64,000 nucleotides of DNA from Limnobaculum eriocheiris (GCF_021010575.1 NZ_JAJNAG010000004.1:62001-126000); one strand, 5' to 3'; positions 40,825-48,215 are shown, counted from the stretch's first letter. Made by a program: numbers and translations. Notes: a model not told the origin generated them from the letters alone.

Positions 40825-41424
40825 ATGATTTTGAAAAACCAATATTATGTACTGCGTCACGGCCACAGTTTAGCCAATCAGCAAAAGATCATTGTCAGTG
40901 ATATTCAGCATGGACAACATGCCTATGGCCTATCCCCGGTGGGTATCAATCAGGTTATCCAGACTCTGGAAAACTGGCCCTACCCGATTCCGGATCTGAT
41001 TTTTCATTCCGATTTTAAGCGTACAGCAGAAACCGCAGGCATTGTTGCCGACTATTTTAACCGTCAGGCCAGGCCTGCTTCAGCGCTGCGCGAGCGCCAT
41101 TTTGGCGAGTTTGAACTGCGGGATGACAGTCATTACCCACTGGTCTGGAAGCACGACGCAGAAAGCCTTACAGAGCCATTCGCTCAGGTAGAACAGCTCA
41201 ACGCCGTTTGTGAGCGTGAAATGGCATTTATCCAGACGCTGGAACAACAATTTGCTCAGAAAAAGATTTTACTGGTTGGTCATGGCGATCCTCTACAGAT
41301 CCTGCTAACCCATTTCCAGCAGATGCCACTGAGTCAGCATCGGGACTTAGCCCCGCTAATGACGGCAGAAGTAAGAAAATTACATGGAGAGTTACAACCT
41401 CAGGCTACATTGAGTAATGCCTGA
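40825..41424 (+). CDS. Histidine phosphatase superfamily protein
   Basis: This 199-residue phosphoglycerate-mutase-like protein has the catalytic LRHGHSLAN (His13), a second acidic site LRERHFGEFE and the late histidine LLVGHGDPLQ. The substrate is unknown. AGGA lies eight bases before the ATG. It follows the phnE remnant on the same strand, so it may once have worked with a phosphonate or phosphite transporter. Confidence 0.85.
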   Translation: MILKNQYYVLRHGHSLANQQKIIVSDIQHGQHAYGLSPVGINQVIQTLENWPYPIPDLIFHSDFKRTAETAGIVADYFNRQARPASALRERHFGEFELRDDSHYPLVWKHDAESLTEPFAQVEQLNAVCEREMAFIQTLEQQFAQKKILLVGHGDPLQILLTHFQQMPLSQHRDLAPLMTAEVRKLHGELQPQATLSNA

Positions 41425-41584
41425 CAGGATCGGGTTGAATTGACCGTGATAGTGATAAAACAAACCGGGTGGTGAAAAGTTAAGCCTCTTCACCACCCTA
41501 AAATTTTATCAGACCAAACGGCTTACTGATAAATTCAACCACTTATTGATGTCTATCACGATGACTGACCGCCGGACACCTTTC

Positions 41585-43654
41585 CTATTTCCTCGCGGCA
41601 AGTGAGCGCAGCAATACACCAATGGTGGTTCCATTATGCAACAGGGCACTTAACGTCGGGGATAACCGCCCCATCGCTGCCGCCAGCATAATCGCGCTGT
41701 TAATCCACTCGGTGAGTTTGATATTGCTGTTAACCAGTTTCATGGCGTCAACCGCCAGCTCGCGGGCCGTCACTACGCCATGCAGGGAGTCTTGCAGCAG
41801 TACCGCATCGGCCGCCTGTTGGGCAAGTTCGGTGCTTTGGTTCATCGCCAGACCAACATCCGCCTGGGTCAGTACCGGTGCATCATTAACACCATCGCCA
41901 ACAAACATCACGCGACAGCCCTGTTCCTGTAATGACTGAACTACGCTAACTTTGCTTTCCGGCGTTGCTTCAGCAAAGAACTGGTCAATGCCCAGATCTT
42001 TAGCCATTTGCCCAGCTTTATGCTGCTTATCGCCGGTTAACAAAATCACATTCTTTATGCCCAACTCACGTAGTTGGCTGATAATTTGCGCCGCTTCATC
42101 GCGCACGTTATCCTGCAGGCCAATCATTCCTACCAGCTGTTCATTGAGGCTAATAAACAACAGATGGCGACCTTGTTCTTCCAGCTCCTCGATTTGTTCC
42201 CGGAACGGAGAGAAGTCGATATGGTAATGTTCACGCAGGAAGTGACGACTACCGATCACCATGCGGTTACCGTCAAGTTCAGAAATCAGCCCATGGGCAA
42301 TCACATACTCCACTTCACCATGGTTAATATGTGGCAGCTCATGCTGCTGTGCTGCACTGACTACCGCACGCGCCAGCGGGTGATTACTATGCTCTTCTAC
42401 CGAAGCAGCTATTGCCAGCAGGCGTTTAGCCCAGGTATGTTTTGGATCAAAACTGACCACATTAGTGACCAACATATCCCCGTATGTCAGGGTACCGGTT
42501 TTATCAAACACCACGGTATCAATATCTGCCAGTTGCTCAATGGCGCGCCCGCCTTTGAGCAATAGCCCGGACGTCGCCGCTTTGTACATCACCGATTTAA
42601 ACGCAATGGGCGTACTCAGCTTTAAGGCACAGGAATAGTCGACTAAAAATACCGAGGCCAGACGATTCCAGTCGCGAGTGAGTGCAAATACGCCTGCACC
42701 CGCTCCCAGGGTAATGGCGACCCGACGGTCCGCCATTCTTTGGGTAACCTGCTGGGTTTCGCTACGCTGTCCGAGTGACTCAGTAATAAAACGACGGATA
42801 TTGGCGGTTGAAGACTCATCACCGACTCGCTCAGCGCGAACCGCAATGTTACCGTCCTGAACCTGAGTTCCGGCAAATACCCAGGCACCGGTTTCACGAC
42901 GTACCGGCACACTTTCTCCGGTCATGGAGGCCTGATTAATTAAACCAATACCACGCAATACACTGCCGTCAGCAGGAATATTATCGCCTGGCCCCAGCAG
43001 CATCACGTCACCGTTTACCAGCGCTTCCGCATTAATTTCCTGGCTTTCACCATCGCGCTCAACCCAAACCGAGTGGTACTGTGGCTGCATCAACTCAGAC
43101 AGTAGCTCGTCTGAGTGGCGGCTGGTTTCCTGCTCAAAATATTCGCCCAACGTCAGTAGTGACTGGGTCAACATGGCCGTTCGATAATCACCGCGGGCAA
43201 TTGACAGGCTTAGAGCCAGCGCATCCAGCACTTCAACCTTCAGTTCTCGCTGGCACAGTGACTCAACGCCTTCAGCAATGGTGGGTGCCATTAACGCAAT
43301 GGCGGGTAATGCAGACCAGCGTTTAGGTAAAAACTGAGTGGCGGCCAGACCGGCCAGATTAAGCAGATTATCACCGCCACAATATTCCGGTTCGTACTCG
43401 CTGTCAGTCGCTGAATCCCAGTCAATGTCATTCAACTGCGCCAACAGCTTTTCCGCATCGGTTTTGCTGGTGTGATAGGTTAATACGGCAGACGCCGCTG
43501 CCGGGCGCAAACGCACCGTTTTCACCCCGGTGAAAGAGAGCAGATGGGTTTTAAGCCATCCGGCCACATCCGGCTGCGCCCGTAGCTGAAGAATGCGTAC
43601 TCGCAATCGACCGGGAAGCTGATGAACCGGCTTAATAGAATATGATTGGGTCAT
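41585..43654 (-). CDS. P1B-type metal ATPase, candidate FezB-like
   Basis: This 689-residue P-type ATPase has TGES (245-248), the phosphorylation motif DKTGT (Asp384) and a C-terminal GDGVNDAP. The membrane metal-site motif is SCALKLSTP (341-349), not CPC, CPH or SPC. The N-terminus is a degenerate HMA-like domain without CxxC, carrying HQLPGRLRVRI. Last gene of a five-gene leftward cluster of small membrane and HMA-like proteins. ATPases of this sort (P1B-6) drive iron into ferrosomes in other bacteria; that role is inferred here, and metal specificity is not shown. Confidence 0.85.
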   Translation of the reverse strand: MTQSYSIKPVHQLPGRLRVRILQLRAQPDVAGWLKTHLLSFTGVKTVRLRPAAASAVLTYHTSKTDAEKLLAQLNDIDWDSATDSEYEPEYCGGDNLLNLAGLAATQFLPKRWSALPAIALMAPTIAEGVESLCQRELKVEVLDALALSLSIARGDYRTAMLTQSLLTLGEYFEQETSRHSDELLSELMQPQYHSVWVERDGESQEINAEALVNGDVMLLGPGDNIPADGSVLRGIGLINQASMTGESVPVRRETGAWVFAGTQVQDGNIAVRAERVGDESSTANIRRFITESLGQRSETQQVTQRMADRRVAITLGAGAGVFALTRDWNRLASVFLVDYSCALKLSTPIAFKSVMYKAATSGLLLKGGRAIEQLADIDTVVFDKTGTLTYGDMLVTNVVSFDPKHTWAKRLLAIAASVEEHSNHPLARAVVSAAQQHELPHINHGEVEYVIAHGLISELDGNRMVIGSRHFLREHYHIDFSPFREQIEELEEQGRHLLFISLNEQLVGMIGLQDNVRDEAAQIISQLRELGIKNVILLTGDKQHKAGQMAKDLGIDQFFAEATPESKVSVVQSLQEQGCRVMFVGDGVNDAPVLTQADVGLAMNQSTELAQQAADAVLLQDSLHGVVTARELAVDAMKLVNSNIKLTEWINSAIMLAAAMGRLSPTLSALLHNGTTIGVLLRSLAARK

Positions 43655-43662
43655 CAGGGCAA

Positions 43663-43974
43663 TTACTCGCTGTCCTGATCTTTTTCGCGATAATAATCCA
43701 GCTCGGCCTGTACATCCGCCAGACGTTCTTTCAGCTCTTCCACTTCACCACGAACCGCACCCCAGGCTTTATTCGCCGTTGCACCAATGCTCTTTTGTAC
43801 ATTGCGATTAGACAACAGATAAGCAATTGCGGCTCCGGCAACAATACCGGTAATCAGATGAGCCCGACTATTGTCCGCACGATAAGGGGTTTGTGGAGCC
43901 GATGGGTCCATAGGGTAAGGCGCGTAAGGATTGTAGTAAGGGTTATAGTAATAAGGATTATTCGGCTGTTTCAT
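43663..43974 (-). CDS. Small Tyr/Asn/Pro-rich single-span membrane protein
   Basis: The 103-residue protein begins with a Tyr/Asn/Pro-rich tail (NNPYYYNPYYNPYAPYPMDP), followed by one hydrophobic Gly/Ala segment (LITGIVAGAAIAYLLSNRNV) and a charged coiled-coil-like C-terminus (EVEELKERLADVQAELDYYR). The hydrophobic segment resembles that of the 219-residue protein two genes upstream. GAGG precedes the ATG. It sits 8 bp before the ATPase gene. A scaffold or recruitment role at a membrane is inferred only. Confidence 0.75.
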   Translation of the reverse strand: MKQPNNPYYYNPYYNPYAPYPMDPSAPQTPYRADNSRAHLITGIVAGAAIAYLLSNRNVQKSIGATANKAWGAVRGEVEELKERLADVQAELDYYREKDQDSE

Positions 43975-44272
43975 CTGCGCCTCGCTTATTCATTGAGTCT
44001 AATAGGTACAGTCCGGCAGCGCCTGCACTGAGTACTGTCAGCAGTGTCAGTACCGGGCGGCCTGCGGTGGCGTTAGCTACCGTCATGGCAGCACCACTCA
44101 CCAAACCGGCTTTAGTGGCATCAATCAGAACTTTACTGGTCGCCTGCTCCAGCGTCTTTTCACCGCGCTGGTACTGACGCCACTGCTCTACCCCGGAAGC
44201 CGTTGCGCCAACCAGAGCGCCAGCAATCAGCGCCCGGCTGGCAGGATTCATACGGTCGCTGTTATTACTCAT
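43958..44272 (-). CDS. Small glycine-zipper membrane protein, MamC-like
   Basis: From the ATG at 44272 (GGAGAAGGCGG upstream) the protein is 104 residues, with two hydrophobic Gly/Ala-rich segments (ALIAGALVGATASGVEQW and VSGAAMTVANATAGRPVLTL) separated by a charged loop. This two-span layout resembles magnetosome protein MamC/Mms13. It overlaps both neighbours (8 bp upstream, 17 bp downstream), showing tight operon structure. Function is inferred from context only. Confidence 0.72.
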   Translation of the reverse strand: MSNNSDRMNPASRALIAGALVGATASGVEQWRQYQRGEKTLEQATSKVLIDATKAGLVSGAAMTVANATAGRPVLTLLTVLSAGAAGLYLLDSMNKRGADETAE

Positions 44273-44924
44273 CCGCCTTCTCCTGTTCACGGTGACGCTC
44301 TACCGATTCCTGAAAGCCTTCTTTGCCAGCCTGAACCGTATCACGGAAAATCGCACCGCTGGTCATGACACTCTCTTTAACGCTGCCTGCGGTGGTTTCC
44401 GCCGCCTCTTTTACTTTACTCCCGCCACTTTTCAACATATCACCGGCATTAGCAAAGGTTTGCAGCAGCGTATTGCGTACGCTTTCATTACCTAAAATCA
44501 GCGCCGCAGCGGCACCAATCATCGCGCCTTTCCAGAACTCTTTATCATCAACACCAATAGTACTGATGATATTTTTAAATAATCCGGCCTGCTCTCCCAT
44601 CAAGCCTTCAACCATACCTTGCGCCTGTCCACTCCAGTCAAAACCCGGCGCTATTTGCTGTGGGGCGGACTGTTGAAACTGGGGAGGATACTGTTGAAAC
44701 TGGGGAGGATACTGTTGAAATTGCGGAGGCATTGGATAGCCCATCGGAGGCTGACCGCACATTGGGTTCCACATCGGAGGATGAGGTGGCCACATCATCT
44801 GTGGCATTGGTTGCCCCTGCTGCTGAGGATAGGGAGGATAATAAGGATAACCGTAAGGCCCGTAGGGCGGCATCCCTTGATATTCAGGGATTTCCTGATC
44901 GTTACTCTTCTTGTCTTTTCCCAT
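44265..44924 (-). CDS. Low-complexity Pro/Gln/Tyr/Met-rich membrane-associated protein
   Basis: This 219-residue protein has about 95 N-terminal residues rich in Pro, Tyr, Gln and Met, including three copies of PPQFQQ(Y/S). A hydrophobic GAMIGAAAALILGNESV segment (about 135-151) follows, then a long amphipathic tail like YtxH/late-embryogenesis-type helices. It should be membrane-bound with a disordered N-terminus. GAGGAA precedes the ATG. Its partner at 43663-43974 has the same tail-helix-coil plan. No function known to me. Confidence 0.75.
   Translation of the reverse strand: MGKDKKSNDQEIPEYQGMPPYGPYGYPYYPPYPQQQGQPMPQMMWPPHPPMWNPMCGQPPMGYPMPPQFQQYPPQFQQYPPQFQQSAPQQIAPGFDWSGQAQGMVEGLMGEQAGLFKNIISTIGVDDKEFWKGAMIGAAAALILGNESVRNTLLQTFANAGDMLKSGGSKVKEAAETTAGSVKESVMTSGAIFRDTVQAGKEGFQESVERHREQEKADE
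44671..44733 (-). repeat. Three 21-bp tandem repeats inside a coding region
   Basis: TGTTGAAACTGGGGAGGATAC (one 21-bp unit) occurs at 44671 and 44692 exactly, and at 44713 with several changes. It encodes the PPQFQQY repeats of the low-complexity protein. Slippage could change the repeat number without breaking the frame. Confidence 0.85.
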
Positions 44925-44938
44925 CTTCAGTTCCTCAC

Positions 44939-45271
44939 TTATTTAGACTCTGGCGGAGAGATAATTGGCAGAATTTCAGTTAACGCTTGCTCTGCAACCC
45001 GATCGTCATCACCAAATAGCTGTTCCAGTAACTTTGGCGGCAAACGTTTAGCGTCATACTCTAATAATAGACTTCCGGTTGCACTATTAAGGGTATAGCT
45101 ACGTAAACAGTTATTCTTACCGCAAAGCTCTTCTAACGCAGATAACTTACTTTTACTCAGCCCGGCCACCAGCTTATTGGCAAAACGCAGCCTGATTCGA
45201 CCAGGGATGTGATGGGCAAGCGTTACAAAACGGCGTAGCGCCATTAACCCACTATAACTATCAGAACTCAT
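44939..45271 (-). CDS. Small HMA-like domain protein, candidate Fez component
   Basis: From the ATG at 45271 (AGGATGTAAA upstream) the protein is 110 residues. It has an HMA-like ferredoxin fold without CxxC and the motif HHIPGRIRLRF near residue 22, almost the same as HQLPGRLRVRI at the start of the nearby ATPase. It is the first gene of the leftward cluster, 14 bp before the next. HMA-like proteins with this Arg motif are, as I recall, typical of ferrosome loci. Confidence 0.78.
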   Translation of the reverse strand: MSSDSYSGLMALRRFVTLAHHIPGRIRLRFANKLVAGLSKSKLSALEELCGKNNCLRSYTLNSATGSLLLEYDAKRLPPKLLEQLFGDDDRVAEQALTEILPIISPPESK

Positions 45272-45499
45272 TTTACATCCTAAAAAAATCAACTATTCCG
45301 CCGCAGCAGAATAAGGAGTCATATTAGTTATGGCTATCATATGACGTGACCTGATGATTTAAAACACTTAAACGCCCCGGTTTGGAAGTAAATCAGATTT
45401 ATGCCGAAAAACAGAAAGACCCTAGCATAAAGAAGTAGAGATATTACACAAAAATTGGTTAATAACAGTACTGGACAGTGCTCAAAGCTTAATGTAAAT

Positions 45500-45518
45500 T
45501 ATTCTCGTTATCTTTATC
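45500..45518. promoter_or_regulatory. Fur-box-like sequence in the divergent promoter of the candidate fez cluster
   Basis: Read on the minus strand GATAAAGATAACGAGAATA matches 13 of 19 positions of the Fur consensus and contains two direct GATAA(N) hexamers. It lies 15 bp before the start of the 122-residue HMA-like gene and about 230 bp upstream of the leftward cluster. Iron control is inferred. Confidence 0.5.
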
Positions 45519-45533
45519 ATTCAGGTGGCCATC

Positions 45534-45902
45534 ATGAGTAGTCCATATGTTCATCAGACACAAAACCGCGTTCGCATTCGTTCTGATTATATTCAACAGC
45601 ACGCTGCTGAAGTGACAAACTTGATTGCAAAGTTGGATTTAGTGCCGGGAATCAAAGAGATTCAATACCGTCGCTATGCAGGTTCTGTGGCAATTCGTTT
45701 TGACAGCAAAGTCATCAGCGCTGCTGCGCTGTTGGAAACGGTAGAAAGCTATGGCTGGCTGGAAAATAGTGAAGAACGCGACTTTATTAATAATGCGGTA
45801 CGTCTGGGGGCTAAAACCTTATTAAAAGGTATTGCCTTAACTACGCTGAAGCGCACGTTAGGTGGTTCACTGGTCAGTGCTGTAGCAGCCATCGCCAGAT
45901 AA
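45534..45902 (+). CDS. HMA-like domain protein, divergent from the ATPase cluster
   Basis: The ATG at 45534 follows AGGTGG at 5 bp; a GTG three codons earlier is in frame. The 122-residue protein has an HMA-like domain without CxxC and the motif HQTQNRVRIRS, the third version of the Arg motif in this locus. The C-terminal helix LGAKTLLKGIALTTLKRTLG is hydrophobic or amphipathic. It is divergent from the five-gene cluster and has a Fur-box-like site at its promoter. Confidence 0.75.
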   Translation: MSSPYVHQTQNRVRIRSDYIQQHAAEVTNLIAKLDLVPGIKEIQYRRYAGSVAIRFDSKVISAAALLETVESYGWLENSEERDFINNAVRLGAKTLLKGIALTTLKRTLGGSLVSAVAAIAR

Positions 45903-45923
45903 ATAACGCCCTCATTCTTCCTG

Positions 45924-45966
45924 TGTCCCGTCCTAAAATACGTTGACAGTTTTTTAGGACGGGACA
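45924..45966. repeat. 15-bp perfect inverted repeat with 13-nt loop
   Basis: TGTCCCGTCCTAAAA and TTTTAGGACGGGACA flank 13 nt. The ends TGTCCC/GGGACA look like insertion-sequence termini placed nearly back to back. It is not followed by a T-run, so it is a poor intrinsic terminator. Origin unknown; an excised element or a miniature inverted-repeat element is possible. Confidence 0.75.
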
Positions 45967-46149
45967 GCCCAATTCCCCCTGCCCGCTCTTCATCAACCTC
46001 TGCTTTTCTCTCTGTCTCTGGTTATCCGGTCATCAAATATCAGATAAAGAAACTGCGCCTCCCGACACAGTCCTCTTTCGAACGGCAAGATATAATTGAG
46101 ATCTGCGTATAAATAACTCCCAACGATTTGAAAATAAGAAGGACAGAAT

Positions 46150-46986
46150 ATGAAAATAGGCGTTATCGGTGCGGGTGCGATGGGTGCGGGTATTGCTCAG
46201 GTGTTTGCCGCAGCAGAAGGCTTCACGGTGGTTCTTGCTGATATTAAGCAAGAGTTCGCAGAAAAGGGAAAAAACAACATTATCGCCTCGCTGAACAAGC
46301 TGGTAGATAAAGATAAAATGGTGGCAGATACGGCTAAAACAATCGCCGCCAATATTACTCCCGGCCTGCCAGAAGATGTCTCTAACTGTGACCTGATCAT
46401 TGAGGCGATAGTCGAGAATATTGACATTAAACGCCAGCTTTTTAATAAACTAAAAGACATCTGTCGACCCGACGCCATTTTCGCCTCTAACACCTCTTCA
46501 CTATCCATTACTGAACTCAGCGCCGGGCTGGATCGCCAGGTTATCGGGTTGCATTTTTTCAACCCTGCACCGGTGATGGCTCTGGTAGAAATTGTCGTGG
46601 GTTTAGGTACCACCGATGAGATGATCAGCAAAATGCAGGCGATCGTTCAGCAAGTGGGGAAAGTTGCCGCTATTTCTAAAGACGCACCGGGTTTTATCGT
46701 CAACCGGGTGCTGATACCGATGGTAAATGAAGCCATTGGTATCTATGCCGATGGCACCGCCAGCGCAGAAGATATCGACACCGCCATGAAGCTGGGGGCG
46801 AATCATCCTATGGGGCCGTTGGCTCTGGGCGACTTAATCGGTCTGGATGTCTGTCTTGCTATTATGGAAGTGCTGTACTCAGAAACCGGAGACTCAAAAT
46901 ATCGCCCTCACATTTTGCTTCGTAAAATGGTCAGAGGTGGAGCATTGGGAAGAAAGAGTAAGAAAGGATTTTATCGTTACGCCTGA
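46150..46986 (+). CDS. hbd: 3-hydroxybutyryl-CoA dehydrogenase (lone gene)
   Basis: This NAD(P)-dependent dehydrogenase interconverts acetoacetyl-CoA and 3-hydroxybutyryl-CoA. The 278-residue protein has the N-terminal Rossmann motif GVIGAGAMGAGIAQVFA, the catalytic HFFNPAPVM (His about 138) and the C-terminal GRKSKKGFY. AAGGACAGAAT precedes the ATG. There are no thiolase, crotonase or butyryl-CoA genes nearby, so its pathway is unclear. Its form is close to the single-domain clostridial type; transfer is possible. Confidence 0.88.
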   Translation: MKIGVIGAGAMGAGIAQVFAAAEGFTVVLADIKQEFAEKGKNNIIASLNKLVDKDKMVADTAKTIAANITPGLPEDVSNCDLIIEAIVENIDIKRQLFNKLKDICRPDAIFASNTSSLSITELSAGLDRQVIGLHFFNPAPVMALVEIVVGLGTTDEMISKMQAIVQQVGKVAAISKDAPGFIVNRVLIPMVNEAIGIYADGTASAEDIDTAMKLGANHPMGPLALGDLIGLDVCLAIMEVLYSETGDSKYRPHILLRKMVRGGALGRKSKKGFYRYA

Positions 46987-47093
46987 TATCAACCCCCGAC
47001 GATTGGATGCCCGATTACAGCACCAATCGGGCTAGGGTGCTCTTATAACGGTGTGCCCTTAATATAAATCTGATGGGCAATAGATTGCCAATA

Positions 47094-47528
47094 TTAAGCA
47101 AAACGTTTAGCGGCACACTGGCAAATGCCACCGCTTTTAGCCGGACAGCGTTTGCAGGGTGGGGATTTAAAGGGCAAACGCAGGATTGCCGGAGGGGCCA
47201 TACTACCAGATTGTATGCGCATATTACCGACATTTCCGGTTTTTACCGGCTGGCGTGATGCTGGAGCGTTATAGCCGCCGTGATCGAACCAGTCCAATAG
47301 GGGTTTCAAGGGTTTTGAAACTTCAACCAGCATATTACCCATCACTTCCTGAGAGAGTTCACTCCAGATTGAATCCGTGGTTTCTGGTTTAGTGGCTCGG
47401 GGATGTGAATTTGGTAAAACTGCGGGGCGGACAAGATTCTGAAGCGCACGATCCCCCGCCTTACTTTTGCTTCCGTGCTTAGACGCTTTTTTACGTAATT
47501 TTTTCAGTGCCTTGAGGGCTGATGACAT
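47094..47528 (-). CDS. Uncharacterised protein with C-terminal four-cysteine motif, Fur-box promoter
   Basis: The ATG at 47528 (AGG seven bases upstream) gives 144 residues. The N-terminus is Lys/Arg/Ser-rich (LKALKKLRKKASKHGSKSK) and there is no signal peptide. A central SIWSELSQEVMGNMLVEVSK segment precedes the C-terminal PPCKRCPAKSGGICQCAAKR, a CX2CX7CXC motif (Cys125, 128, 136, 138) that could bind iron, zinc or a cluster. A near-consensus Fur box lies 21 bp upstream. I do not recognise the family; an iron-related role is inferred. Confidence 0.75.
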   Translation of the reverse strand: MSSALKALKKLRKKASKHGSKSKAGDRALQNLVRPAVLPNSHPRATKPETTDSIWSELSQEVMGNMLVEVSKPLKPLLDWFDHGGYNAPASRQPVKTGNVGNMRIQSGSMAPPAILRLPFKSPPCKRCPAKSGGICQCAAKRFA

Positions 47529-47548
47529 AAAGTAGCCTGCTCGCAAAC

Positions 47549-47567
47549 AATAATGAGAATGATTATC
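47549..47567 (-). promoter_or_regulatory. Fur box upstream of the four-cysteine protein gene
   Basis: AATAATGAGAATGATTATC matches 16 of 19 positions of the Fur consensus GATAATGATAATCATTATC. It ends 21 bp upstream of the leftward start codon at 47528, where a promoter is expected. Confidence 0.8.
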
Positions 47568-47690
47568 TATATTATTAAATCACTTTTCAATACTTTTCCA
47601 CCAACAGATGCTCACGCCGGAGGCAATACTTTGCTACCATATGGGAAAATTTAAATTGTCACATATATCGACATCGACACGGGACTAGTT

Positions 47691-47924
47691 ATGAACAATA
47701 TCGATTTTCCAACCAACGCGACACCAGAAGAGATGGCCAGAGAGATTTCAGGTCTGAAAGCTATTCTGACATTAATGCTGATCACGATGGGTCAAGCGGA
47801 CGCGGGAAAAGTGATTCTGAAAATGGAAAGACTGATTGCCGATCATCCGGATATGGCGGAAGCCGAAACCTTTAAAGGTATCGTCCAGCAAATGCGGCAG
47901 GCATATCGCCAAGAGACGTGCTGA
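47691..47924 (+). CDS. yecF: DUF2594 family protein, YecF-like
   Basis: This 77-residue helical protein carries the family core GLKAILTLMLITMGQADAGK followed by MERLIADHPDMAEAETFKGI, close to E. coli YecF. It has no signal peptide, and its function is unknown. It stands alone, with a strong terminator after it; the E. coli yecF neighbours are not here. Confidence 0.85.
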   Translation: MNNIDFPTNATPEEMAREISGLKAILTLMLITMGQADAGKVILKMERLIADHPDMAEAETFKGIVQQMRQAYRQETC

Positions 47925-47942
47925 TAGTTGTTTTTCTTTAGG

Positions 47943-47975
47943 AGCCCCGCGTTAGGTTTAACACGGGGCTTTTTG
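47943..47975 (+). terminator. Rho-independent terminator after the yecF-like gene
   Basis: AGCCCCGCGTTA...TAACACGGGGCT is followed by TTTTTGTTGTT, just after the stop codon at 47924. Confidence 0.9.
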
Positions 47976-48058
47976 TTGTTTGGAAATTGGGTTTTTAAGC
48001 GAAATTGACTACTGAGGCGATTCCGGCCGTAAAGGCAATCTGCTCATATTACCATTGT

Positions 48059-48215
48059 GCCCGGCCGGTAAGGCCGTCTGTATTTGAGACCAAAGAGCGC
48101 CAAGCCTGAGCTTCCTACGGGCAGTTATGAAACACCTTGCGGGCCAGCGCTAGCGCTGTTCAAACAGGCTTTGCCTGTTTGTCGTTGGCTTACACCAAGT
48201 CGACCCCAACGGCAC
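48059..48215 (+). repeat. Dispersed intergenic repeat, copy A
   Basis: It shares three ordered blocks with 63709-63815: GCCCGGCCGG(T)AAGRCCGTCT, TTCCTACGGGCA and CGTTGGCTTACRCCAAGTCG followed by ACCCC. Copy A has an extra insert of small palindromes (AGCGCTAGCGCT, AAACAGGC/GCCTGTTT). Open frames across it are not conserved between copies, so it is noncoding. Confidence 0.7.

Noticed and set aside
43642-45098. Plus-strand frames of 100-160 codons opposite the ATPase cluster
   Set aside because: They are antisense shadows of the minus-strand genes and are Arg/Leu/His/Ile-rich in the way shadows are.
45924-45966. Intrinsic terminator for the HMA-like gene
   Set aside because: The stem is not followed by a T-run on either strand; the ends look more like mobile-element termini.
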